Below are positions 1 through 5,784 of a stretch of 5,816 bases of DNA, piece after piece. Numbering within the stretch: the stretch's first letter is position 1; every line of letters starts with the position of its first letter. Both the position numbers and the translations under genes were made by a program. The DNA is from Campylobacterales bacterium. Lineage in GTDB: Bacteria; Campylobacterota; Campylobacteria; Campylobacterales; QNZT01. The notes under the pieces are model-generated. The model made no database searches, was not told where the DNA came from, and saw only the letters and a list, made by a program, of their open reading frames with translations. The stretch is from contig JALSQA010000008.1 in assembly GCA_026985685.1 (NCBI GenBank), positions 1-5,816 on the forward strand, given 5' to 3'.

Positions 1-1137
1 ACACCTGCACAAAAACAAAAAGCAGAGCAGAAAAGAGCATTTGTAAATAGCTGGCAAGTTGCTTTTGGTGGAACAAGTAAAGATATAGCATATGATGTAT
101 GTGCCGCAGAAAATGATAATGTGATTGTGGTAGGAGACTGTCGTTCTTATGGAAAAGGGCGTGATGATGTTCTTGTTCTTAAAGTAAATACTCATGGAAA
201 GCTACTTTGGAAAAAAACATTTGGGAAAAAACGAAAAGATATTGCATATGCTGTTGTACAAACGACAGATGGAAATTTTGTTGCCGTAGGAGAAACTAGA
301 TCTTTTAGCGAAATGGGAGATCCAGATGTTTATGTGATTAAATTTGATACCAATGGAAAGCTCATATGGGAAAAAAATTTTGGTGGAAAGATGAAAGACT
401 TTGCCAAAGATGTTGTAGCTACAAGTGATGGCGGTGTGCTTATCGCAGGAGCAAGTGAATCTTTTGGAGATACCTATCTTGATTCTTATATACTTAAAGT
501 AAATAAAAATGGTAAAGAAGAGTGGGCAAAAGTTTTAGGTGGTGAACGTGATGATATAGCTAATTCTTTGGCTTTGACAAGCGATGGTGGTTTTGTGATT
601 GCAGGTGTTAGTGAAAGTTATCAAAATGGTAGTAAAGATTTCTATATAGTTCGTTTTGATAGTCATGCTAAACAAAAATGGACTAAAGTTTATGGTGAAG
701 ATAATGAAGATATCGCATATGGTGTAGTGGCAAGTGAAAATGGTTCATGTGTTGTTGCTGGTAAAACAAAATCATTTGGTTCAAAACGAAGTGATATCAT
801 GGTGTTAAAAATTGCAACAAATGGAAAATTGATATGGCAAAGACTTTTTGGTTATAAAGATAAAGAGTGGGCAAATGCAATTACAAAAACAGACAATGGT
901 TTTATGCTTGCTGGTACAACTAACTCTTTTGGACATGGTAAATTTGATTTTTATGTAATGCAGTTAGATAAAGAGGGACATAGTTTATGGGGACCAGTTT
1001 ATGGTGGAGAAGATGTTGATAAAGCATACGGATTGACACGTACTAGTGCAGGAAATTATGTAGTAGTTGGAGAGACGAAAAGTTATGGTAAAGGAAATTT
1101 TGATTATTTTATGTTGCAGCTTAGAAAAAAGAAGTAA
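1..1137 (+). CDS. Seven-bladed beta-propeller repeat protein (5'-partial)
   Basis: The frame is open from base 1, so the gene starts upstream; 378 residues and a TAA stop are visible. After a short Lys/Gln/Ala-rich stretch (residues 1-17) come seven repeats of 49-53 residues, starting at Trp residues 18, 70, 123, 175, 227, 279 and 330. Each runs W-x-x-x-(F/Y/L)-G, then D-(I/F)-A, a (D/N)-G turn, a (V/A)-(V/A)-G strand, a (S/T)-(F/Y) turn and a D-x-(Y/V/M)-(V/I/L)-(L/I/V) strand. This matches PQQ-like/'SDGG' beta-propeller proteins. The 17 residues before the first Trp do not fit the repeat, so seven is probably the full number and makes one closed propeller. Such proteins are often exported to the periplasm or surface and act as binding scaffolds; here the signal region is outside the window, so location and ligand are unknown. 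No catalytic residues are evident. The protein ends in a basic Arg-Lys-Lys-Lys tail. dnaG follows after 28 bases. Confidence 0.85.
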   Translation, partial: TPAQKQKAEQKRAFVNSWQVAFGGTSKDIAYDVCAAENDNVIVVGDCRSYGKGRDDVLVLKVNTHGKLLWKKTFGKKRKDIAYAVVQTTDGNFVAVGETRSFSEMGDPDVYVIKFDTNGKLIWEKNFGGKMKDFAKDVVATSDGGVLIAGASESFGDTYLDSYILKVNKNGKEEWAKVLGGERDDIANSLALTSDGGFVIAGVSESYQNGSKDFYIVRFDSHAKQKWTKVYGEDNEDIAYGVVASENGSCVVAGKTKSFGSKRSDIMVLKIATNGKLIWQRLFGYKDKEWANAITKTDNGFMLAGTTNSFGHGKFDFYVMQLDKEGHSLWGPVYGGEDVDKAYGLTRTSAGNYVVVGETKSYGKGNFDYFMLQLRKKK

Positions 1138-1150
1138 GTAACCCATATCG

Positions 1151-1159
1151 TGATATAAT
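1151..1159 (+). promoter_or_regulatory. Extended -10 promoter of dnaG, predicted leaderless
   Basis: TGATATAAT at 1151-1159 is a perfect extended -10 (TGnTATAAT) in the 28-base gap before dnaG. No -35 hexamer lies at the usual spacing (1131-1136 reads GAAGTA), which is normal for sigma-70 promoters in Campylobacterota. If the last T (1159) is at -7, transcription starts at 1166, the A of the dnaG ATG. The element overlaps an in-frame TGA at 1151-1153, so dnaG cannot begin further upstream. Promoter identity is inferred from sequence only. Confidence 0.6.
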
Positions 1160-1165
1160 CATTTC

Positions 1166-2833
1166 ATGATAGAGCAAGAATCGATAGAAAACCTTAAAAA
1201 TCGTTTAGATGTTGTTGATGTAATAGGAAGTTATATCGAGCTTAAAAAGAGTGGGGCAAATTTTAAGGCAAATTGCCCTTTTCATGGTGAAAATACACCC
1301 TCTTTTGTTGTCAGTCCTGCAAAACAGATATATAAATGTTTTGGTTGTGGTGTAGGTGGTGATAGTATTAAGTTTGTCATGGAGTATGAAAAACTTTCTT
1401 ATCCAGAAGCTATAGAAAAACTTGCATCACAATATAATGTCCATCTAAAATATACCCAAAGTAAAGAGAACCATTCAAAAGAACAAAAAATCATTGAAGA
1501 TCTTAATTTTTACTTTCGTAATAATCTTGATAAAAACATTGTTGCAAAAAATTATCTAAAAGATAGAGGTATCTTTGAATCTTCTATAGAAAAATTTGAA
1601 ATTGGGTTTGCTCCTGAATCTTTTAAGACATTAGAATTTATGAGGGCAAAAAGAGTCTCTTTTAGTGATGCTAAAGAGTATGGATTAGTTGCAGTTGGAG
1701 AGAGTGGGAAACCATACGCAAGGTTTTCACAGCGTATTACTTTTCCTATCTTTACACCTACAGGAAAGATTGTAGGTTTTGGCGGTCGTACTATTTCTAA
1801 TCATCCTGCAAAATATATCAATTCTCCGCAAAGTAAAATTTTTGATAAATCTCATTTATTATATGGCTACCATAAAGCAAAAAATTCTATTATGCAAAAG
1901 GGTGAAGTGATTGTAACTGAAGGTTATTTGGATGTGATCATGCTACACCAGGCAGGATTTACAAATACCGTGGCAACTTTAGGTACTGCTTTGACTGCTT
2001 ATCATGTTCCTATATTATCAAGAGGTGATCCTAAAATTATCCTGGCTTATGATGGTGATAAGGCAGGTAAAGCTGCTGCTTTTAAAGCTGCATCACTTTT
2101 AAGTTCTAAAGGGATTGGTGGAGGAGTAGTTATATTTGGTGAAGGCATGGATCCAGCGGATATGGTTAAAGCACAAAAGATACAAGAACTTAATGAACTT
2201 TTTTTATCTCCTAAGCCTTTGATAGAGTTTTGCCTTGAAGAGATTCGTTTACAATATAATATCAATGATCCATTACAAAAAGAGCAGGCATTAAAAGCAG
2301 CCACGCAATATTTGCAAACTTTATCACCTGTACTGCAAGATGAGTATAAGGGATATGTTGGAGCTTTATTGGGTGTCAATGAGAGATTAGTTGGCATAAA
2401 AAGAGAAAATAATTTTCAACAAGATGATAGAAATTTTAACAGACAAAGACGTGAAGATATATCAGAATTAACAATGATTAAGACAATAATGGCAGATCCT
2501 AGGATTATTGATACAATTTTTGATATCGTTGGATCAGAAATTTTTAGAGTACACTCTCATGAGTTTGCACTTGTTTTATCCCAGCAGTATGAACATCCTG
2601 ATTTGCTGGGGATATCAATTCGTGATGATATCAAGGTGCTTGATGAAGAATCAGTTAAAAAGCAGTTAAGACAATTTTTGATAAAACATTATAAAGAGGG
2701 GCTTTTTAAAGTAAAACAAAATAGAAATATCACTTTTGAGAAAAAGAGTTTTTTACTCAGACACATAAAAGAAAATTTACAAAAATTACAACGGGGGGAA
2801 TTGGTAGCGTATGAGAGCTTTAGCACTATTTAG
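1166..2833 (+). CDS. dnaG: DNA primase DnaG
   Basis: DnaG synthesises the short RNA primers for Okazaki fragments and for initiation at the replication fork, working in the cytoplasm with the DnaB helicase. The 555 residues carry the full bacterial layout. A CHC2 zinc-binding domain lies at about 1-100, with Cys37, His40, Cys58 and Cys61 in CPFH...CFGC. The RNA-polymerase core at about 110-350 has the FGGR motif (205-208) and KYINSPQS (216-223). Its TOPRIM metal site shows EGYLD at 252-256 and DGDKAG at 296-301, supplying the acidic residues Glu252, Asp296 and Asp298. The last 120 or so residues are the variable helicase-binding region. Length is typical for Campylobacterota. ATG 1166 is the only workable start: an in-frame TGA lies 15 bases upstream, and the next Met (residue 72) would delete the zinc site. 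There is no Shine-Dalgarno sequence, which fits a leaderless mRNA. The 3' end overlaps the next gene by 23 nt. Confidence 0.98.
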   Translation: MIEQESIENLKNRLDVVDVIGSYIELKKSGANFKANCPFHGENTPSFVVSPAKQIYKCFGCGVGGDSIKFVMEYEKLSYPEAIEKLASQYNVHLKYTQSKENHSKEQKIIEDLNFYFRNNLDKNIVAKNYLKDRGIFESSIEKFEIGFAPESFKTLEFMRAKRVSFSDAKEYGLVAVGESGKPYARFSQRITFPIFTPTGKIVGFGGRTISNHPAKYINSPQSKIFDKSHLLYGYHKAKNSIMQKGEVIVTEGYLDVIMLHQAGFTNTVATLGTALTAYHVPILSRGDPKIILAYDGDKAGKAAAFKAASLLSSKGIGGGVVIFGEGMDPADMVKAQKIQELNELFLSPKPLIEFCLEEIRLQYNINDPLQKEQALKAATQYLQTLSPVLQDEYKGYVGALLGVNERLVGIKRENNFQQDDRNFNRQRREDISELTMIKTIMADPRIIDTIFDIVGSEIFRVHSHEFALVLSQQYEHPDLLGISIRDDIKVLDEESVKKQLRQFLIKHYKEGLFKVKQNRNITFEKKSFLLRHIKENLQKLQRGELVAYESFSTI

Positions 2834-3797
2834 CGGAGGGCTTGATAGTATGATTTCTGTAAAATTGATTACCCAGCAGGGAATTGATGTTACAGCAATA
2901 CATATAGACATGGGATTTGGCAGCAGCAAGGATAAATCAGAACTATTAAAAACCAGAGCCAAAATGGTTGGAGCTGATTTTGAGATAGTTAATATTCGTG
3001 AACAGTTTGTAAAAGAAATTTTATTTGATCCAAAGTATGGCTATGGTAAAAATTTTAATCCTTGTATTGATTGTCATGGAAATATGTTTCGTGTAGCAAA
3101 AGGGTTGTTATCAAAATTTGATGCATCTTTTATCATTACAGGTGAAGTTTTGGGACAAAGACCCATGAGTCAAAGATCAGAAGCAATAAAAAATGTTACA
3201 CGTTTAGCAGGTGATGAAGAGGGTGGCATAATACTTCGTCCTATGAGTGCTAAACTGATGACACCAACAATCCCAGAAAAAGAGGGATGGGTAGATCGTG
3301 AAAAACTTCTTGGGGTTGAAGGAAGAAGCAGGGAAGTACAGTTAAGACTAGCAAAAGAGTATGGATTTGAAGAGTTTGAGAGTCCTGGTGGTGGCTGCTT
3401 ATTGACAGAGGGAGCATTTGAGCAAAAAATACGAGATTTATTAGCTTATGAAAAATTCACAACACAAGATATTGATCTGTTAAAAGTTGGAAGGCATTTA
3501 AGATTACCTGATGGTGCGAAGTTGGTTATCGGTAGAAACCAAGAGGAAAATGAACAAATAGCAAAAATTAAAAATGATAAATATCTTTTTGCAAAAGCAA
3601 ATGATATAGCTGGACCATTGAATCTTATCTCAAAAAATGCTACCATAGAAGATAAAAATCTAGCCTCAAGGCTAATTTTAACCTATACTAAAATACCAAA
3701 AGAAGAAGAGGGTAGTGTAGAAATAGGTGAAGAAATTATAAAAGCAAAAAGTTTACAGAGTAAACAAGAAGCACAAAAATATTTTGTAGTCAAATAG
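2811..3797 (+). CDS. PP-loop ATPase, MnmA/ThiI-like, with C-terminal NFACT-R-like domain
   Basis: A 328-residue probable tRNA-modifying enzyme. The N-terminal PP-loop SGGLDS (residues 8-13) binds ATP and adenylates the substrate, as in the tRNA thiolases MnmA, ThiI and TtcA. NPCIDC (83-88) resembles the NPxxxC motif holding the MnmA catalytic Cys, and GGGC (193-196) matches the second MnmA active-site Cys. Cys85, Cys88 and Cys196 could form a persulfide/disulfide pair or hold an iron-sulfur cluster; that part is inference. Residues from about 205 to 325, with DLLKVGRHLRLPDGAKL at 222-238 and IGRNQEEN at 240-247, resemble the NFACT-R RNA-binding domain known to be fused to such PP-loop enzymes. 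It is not canonical MnmA: that protein's C-terminal beta-barrel is absent, so the exact nucleoside modified is unknown. ATG 2811 is set by an in-frame TAG at 2805 and the conserved N-terminus. The 23-nt overlap with dnaG suggests translational coupling. Annotations as argininosuccinate or 7-cyano-7-deazaguanine synthase for such proteins reflect only the shared PP-loop. Confidence 0.85.
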   Translation: MRALALFSGGLDSMISVKLITQQGIDVTAIHIDMGFGSSKDKSELLKTRAKMVGADFEIVNIREQFVKEILFDPKYGYGKNFNPCIDCHGNMFRVAKGLLSKFDASFIITGEVLGQRPMSQRSEAIKNVTRLAGDEEGGIILRPMSAKLMTPTIPEKEGWVDREKLLGVEGRSREVQLRLAKEYGFEEFESPGGGCLLTEGAFEQKIRDLLAYEKFTTQDIDLLKVGRHLRLPDGAKLVIGRNQEENEQIAKIKNDKYLFAKANDIAGPLNLISKNATIEDKNLASRLILTYTKIPKEEEGSVEIGEEIIKAKSLQSKQEAQKYFVVK

Positions 3798-3800
3798 GAG
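3796..3800 (+). promoter_or_regulatory. Ribosome binding site of the 57-residue gene
   Basis: AGGAG at 3796-3800 overlaps the TAG stop of the PP-loop gene and lies 7 bases before ATG 3808. This strong Shine-Dalgarno match is the main support for the small gene being translated, and its position implies re-use of ribosomes finishing the upstream gene. Confidence 0.75.
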
Positions 3801-3807
3801 AATAAAA

Positions 3808-3981
3808 ATGAGCACAACAGCAGTAGTTGTAATATCAGGTACATTAATGGCATTAATACTAATTGGTGCGGTATATGTAGGATTGCATTTTAGTAAAAAA
3901 TCAGTACAAAAAAGACGTGAAATTGAAGCAAAACGCCAAGAGCTTCAAGAAAAAGAAGCACAAAATCGGAGAAAATTTTGA
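3808..3981 (+). CDS. Small single-pass membrane protein, unknown function (57 aa)
   Basis: I do not recognise a family. The 57-residue product begins MSTTAVVVISGTLMALIL. It has one clear hydrophobic segment at about residues 5-27, then a Lys/Arg/Glu/Gln-rich tail (29-57) that should form a charged, possibly amphipathic or coiled-coil helix. The positive-inside rule predicts an N-terminus in the periplasm and a cytoplasmic tail. The architecture resembles small accessory subunits of membrane complexes, but nothing identifies a partner. Evidence that it is a real gene: a strong AGGAG ribosome site at 7-base spacing, ATG start, a 10-base gap after the PP-loop gene, a 4-base overlap (TTGA) with the next gene, and a sensible membrane-protein composition. 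It is short enough that automatic annotation with a length cut-off could omit it. Confidence 0.72.
   Translation: MSTTAVVVISGTLMALILIGAVYVGLHFSKKSVQKRREIEAKRQELQEKEAQNRRKF
3968..3972 (+). promoter_or_regulatory. Ribosome binding site fixing the TTG start at 3978
   Basis: GGAGA at 3968-3972 sits 5 bases before TTG 3978, inside the last codons of the 57-residue gene. The first in-frame ATG would be residue 34, beyond the first hydrophobic segment and without a comparable site, so TTG is the better start. Confidence 0.6.
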
Positions 3982-4205
3982 AAAGAACGTTCCTGGATTT
4001 ATATGGAGCGTGGATACTATTTTTTCACTACCTTAAATGGCCGATTCTTATCGGTCTACCTGTTTTGTATCTGGAGATGGGATATAAGCGAAATCTAGTG
4101 ATGGATATTTTATGGGTATATTGTTTATATCTTGTGTTGGAAAGTTTATATCGTCGATATATACTCAAACAGCGTTGCACATCAAAAGGGTGTGATGTTG
4201 AGTAA
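3978..4205 (+). CDS. Small two-pass membrane protein, unknown function (75 aa)
   Basis: I do not recognise a family. The 75-residue product is rich in Leu, Tyr, Ile and Trp and has two probable membrane segments, at about residues 11-33 and 40-58, joined by a short loop with Lys37 and Arg38. A basic tail (Arg59, Arg60, Lys64, Arg66) suggests a cytoplasmic C-terminus. The tail ends with Cys67 and Cys72 in a C-x4-C arrangement that could bind metal or form a disulfide, though two cysteines alone are weak evidence. It starts at TTG, overlapping the TGA stop of the 57-residue gene as TTGA, with GGAGA at good spacing, so the pair should be translationally coupled. It is the last gene of the dnaG run; the -35 of the tRNA promoter overlaps its stop codon. 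The two tiny proteins probably act together at the inner membrane; this rests only on their arrangement. Confidence 0.72.
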   Translation: MKRTFLDLYGAWILFFHYLKWPILIGLPVLYLEMGYKRNLVMDILWVYCLYLVLESLYRRYILKQRCTSKGCDVE

Positions 4206-4226
4206 TTAAAGATAATTTGATATAAT
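4198..4226 (+). promoter_or_regulatory. Promoter of tRNA-Ala
   Basis: TTGAGT at 4198-4203 matches the -35 consensus at four of six bases. After 17 bases comes TATAAT (4221-4226), extended by TG at 4218-4219. The predicted start is near 4233, leaving a leader of about 12 bases for RNase P to remove. The -35 overlaps the end of the preceding gene. The core repeats the dnaG promoter at 13 of 15 positions. Confidence 0.7.
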
Positions 4227-4244
4227 TATTTTCCTTCAGTTTGT

Positions 4245-4320
4245 GGGGCATTAGCTCAGCTGGGAGAGCGCTTCGCTGGCAGCGAAGAGGTCAGCGGTTC
4301 GATCCCGCTATGCTCCACCA
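4245..4320 (+). tRNA. tRNA-Ala(GGC)
   Basis: A 76-base sequence folds into a complete cloverleaf. The acceptor stem pairs GGGGCAT (4245-4251) with ATGCTCC (4310-4316) and contains the G3-U70 wobble pair that is the main identity element for alanyl-tRNA synthetase. The D stem is GCTC/GAGC. The anticodon stem CTTCG (4271-4275)/CGAAG (4283-4287) encloses the loop CTGGCAG with anticodon GGC at 4278-4280, which reads GCC and GCU. The variable loop is AGGTC. The T stem AGCGG/CCGCT carries the TTCGATC loop. The discriminator is A4317 and the CCA end is encoded (4318-4320). It is a single tRNA, not part of an rRNA operon here. No terminator hairpin follows, so read-through into the CYTH-CHAD gene is possible. 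Confidence 0.98.
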
Positions 4321-4334
4321 AAAATCAATCAACT

Positions 4335-4340
4335 TATAAT
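4335..4340 (+). promoter_or_regulatory. Possible -10 element for the CYTH-CHAD gene
   Basis: TATAAT at 4335-4340 is a consensus -10, 49 bases before ATG 4390. It lacks the TG extension and its -35 region would fall inside the tRNA 3' end, with no good match. It could serve the gene or be chance in AT-rich sequence; the alternative is read-through from the tRNA promoter. Confidence 0.3.
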
Positions 4341-4371
4341 CTCGAAATAGGTAAAATTTCTTATACGCTTT

Positions 4372-4390
4372 TAGTATGAAGGAAATACTA
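4372..4390 (+). promoter_or_regulatory. Ribosome binding site in the loop of a small inverted repeat
   Basis: AAGGA at 4379-4383 lies 6 bases before ATG 4390 and fixes that start. It sits in the 7-base loop (GAAGGAA, 4378-4384) of an exact 6-bp inverted repeat, TAGTAT (4372-4377) and ATACTA (4385-4390); the A of the start codon is the last paired base. The stem has one G-C pair, so it is weak. The ribosome site is well supported; the hairpin's relevance is not. Confidence 0.5.
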
Positions 4391-5784
4391 TGCAAGAGAT
4401 CGAACGAAAATATCTGCTCAATGATTCTATTTTACCTTTTTTAAAAAACTTGCACCCTATTTGTAAAAACTATACACAGTTTTATACAAAAATAACCCCT
4501 GATGAAAGTTTACGTTATCGTAAAGAGGGAAAACACTACTATCAAACATATAAACAAGGAAAAGGAGCGATAAGAAAAGAGATTGAAAAAGAGATTGATG
4601 GTAAATATTATCATAAAAAGTTAGATAAATGTGTTGGGAATCTTATTAAAAAAGAGCGTTGCCTGATAAAAATAGAAAATAAAGAATACAGTATAGACAA
4701 CTATAAAGAACAACTAAAATCTCTTATTGTCATGGAAATAGAATTTCCAAATATTCAAGATTATAAAAAGTATAAACTTCCATCTATTTTACAAAAGTTC
4801 ATCAAAAAAGAAGTTACAATGGATGAGTGTTATAAAAATAAAAATTTAGCACTTTTTGGATTGCCATTAGATGATAAAGATCATAAACGCATTGATCATG
4901 TATTGCCAAAACTTTTACAAAAACAGTATGAAGCCATTAAAACATATAGACAAAAAGTATGTAAAGGTGATGATGAAGAAGATTTACATCAATTACGTAT
5001 AGCACTTCGCAAAAGTATAACATTGATAGGTGCAAGTAAGTTTATGTTTGAAGATAACTCCTGGCGTGAACATAAAATATTTCTCAAACAAGTCATCTCT
5101 TTAACAAATGAAAAACGAGATTTGGATGTATTTAAGCAGACACTAAAACAACAGCAAATACAATATAAAACGCCTTTGTTTGTAAATGCGGTATATTCTT
5201 TAAATCAGAAGATAGAGGATAAACTTCAGGATGAAAATAAAAAGATTATATCCTCTTTACAAAGTCCATATTTTGATAAAGGTTTTATCAATTATCAAGC
5301 TTTTATTATGGATATGTTTAAAAAAAATGAGTCTGTTTATGGGGCTTATCATAGCCAAAAAATTGCTAAATATATGCTATATAAATATAACAAAAAGATG
5401 AAAATTTTAATGTATCAATATAAATCTAATCACAATGAAGAACTATTACATACTATTCGTATTATTTTTAAAAAGCTTAGATATATTTTAGAAAGTTTTA
5501 GAGATTTTTTTCATAAAAAAGAGATTTTATTGACAATTAAAAATATTAAACATATACAAACATCTTTAGGTATTTTTCATGATATTTGTGAACAAAAACG
5601 TATTTTATTAGACTTTTTAGGTGAATGTAAAGATGAAAATATAGTATTTGTTATAGAAAATGGCTTATTACCTGGGTTAAAGAATTTTCGGAAAAAAGAG
5701 TTGAAGGAGATTGAAAGAACTATAGATGACTTTATTGAAAAACATCAAAATTATTGTAGCTGTTTTACTTATATTGTAAAATGA
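4390..5784 (+). CDS. CYTH-CHAD protein, probable polyphosphate-associated triphosphatase
   Basis: A 464-residue two-domain protein, the usual size for CYTH-CHAD fusions. The CYTH domain (about 1-155) is a triphosphate-tunnel metalloenzyme fold. Its signature E-x-E-x-K is at Glu3, Glu5 and Lys7, with basic tunnel candidates Arg42, Arg44, Lys55, Arg62, Lys63 and Arg90, and acidic metal ligands Glu116 and Glu118 in MEIEF, so it appears intact. Known members hydrolyse inorganic triphosphate. The CHAD domain (about 165-464) is alpha-helical and binds polyphosphate. Its two half-repeats show H200-x2-R203 and H354-x2-R357, with KKLRY at 361-365, RDLD at 243-246 and LGxxHD at 393-398. About 71 of 464 residues are Lys, which suits a polyanion ligand. 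It probably acts on polyphosphate granules in the cytoplasm; this is inferred from the family. No polyphosphate kinase is visible in the window. The start is fixed by AAGGA 6 bases upstream. The tRNA ends 69 bases before it. Confidence 0.92.
   Translation: MQEIERKYLLNDSILPFLKNLHPICKNYTQFYTKITPDESLRYRKEGKHYYQTYKQGKGAIRKEIEKEIDGKYYHKKLDKCVGNLIKKERCLIKIENKEYSIDNYKEQLKSLIVMEIEFPNIQDYKKYKLPSILQKFIKKEVTMDECYKNKNLALFGLPLDDKDHKRIDHVLPKLLQKQYEAIKTYRQKVCKGDDEEDLHQLRIALRKSITLIGASKFMFEDNSWREHKIFLKQVISLTNEKRDLDVFKQTLKQQQIQYKTPLFVNAVYSLNQKIEDKLQDENKKIISSLQSPYFDKGFINYQAFIMDMFKKNESVYGAYHSQKIAKYMLYKYNKKMKILMYQYKSNHNEELLHTIRIIFKKLRYILESFRDFFHKKEILLTIKNIKHIQTSLGIFHDICEQKRILLDFLGECKDENIVFVIENGLLPGLKNFRKKELKEIERTIDDFIEKHQNYCSCFTYIVK

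Noticed and set aside
121..123. GTG at 121 as the start of the propeller gene
   Set aside because: The frame is open back to base 1 and the first propeller blade already begins at base 52, so GTG 121 would cut that blade; it is an internal Val codon.
2047..2397. Antisense open frame of 116 codons within dnaG
   Set aside because: It lies opposite the conserved TOPRIM region and downstream part of dnaG, has a Ser/Cys/Pro-rich composition typical of a reverse-strand shadow, and shows no recognisable domain.
3446..3646. Antisense open frame of 66 codons within the PP-loop gene
   Set aside because: It lies opposite the conserved NFACT-R-like domain, and its Phe/Ser-rich composition is that of a shadow of a Lys/Glu-rich gene.
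3661..3680. Hairpin TAGCC-TCAA-GGCTA followed by ATTTTA, resembling a terminator
   Set aside because: It is only 5 bp, lies inside a conserved coding region of the PP-loop gene, has no real T-run, and genes follow tightly downstream.
4245..4389. tRNA-Ala 3' end as an integration site for a mobile element bringing in the AT-rich CYTH-CHAD gene
   Set aside because: No integrase, no direct repeat of the tRNA 3' end in the window, and base composition similar by eye to dnaG.
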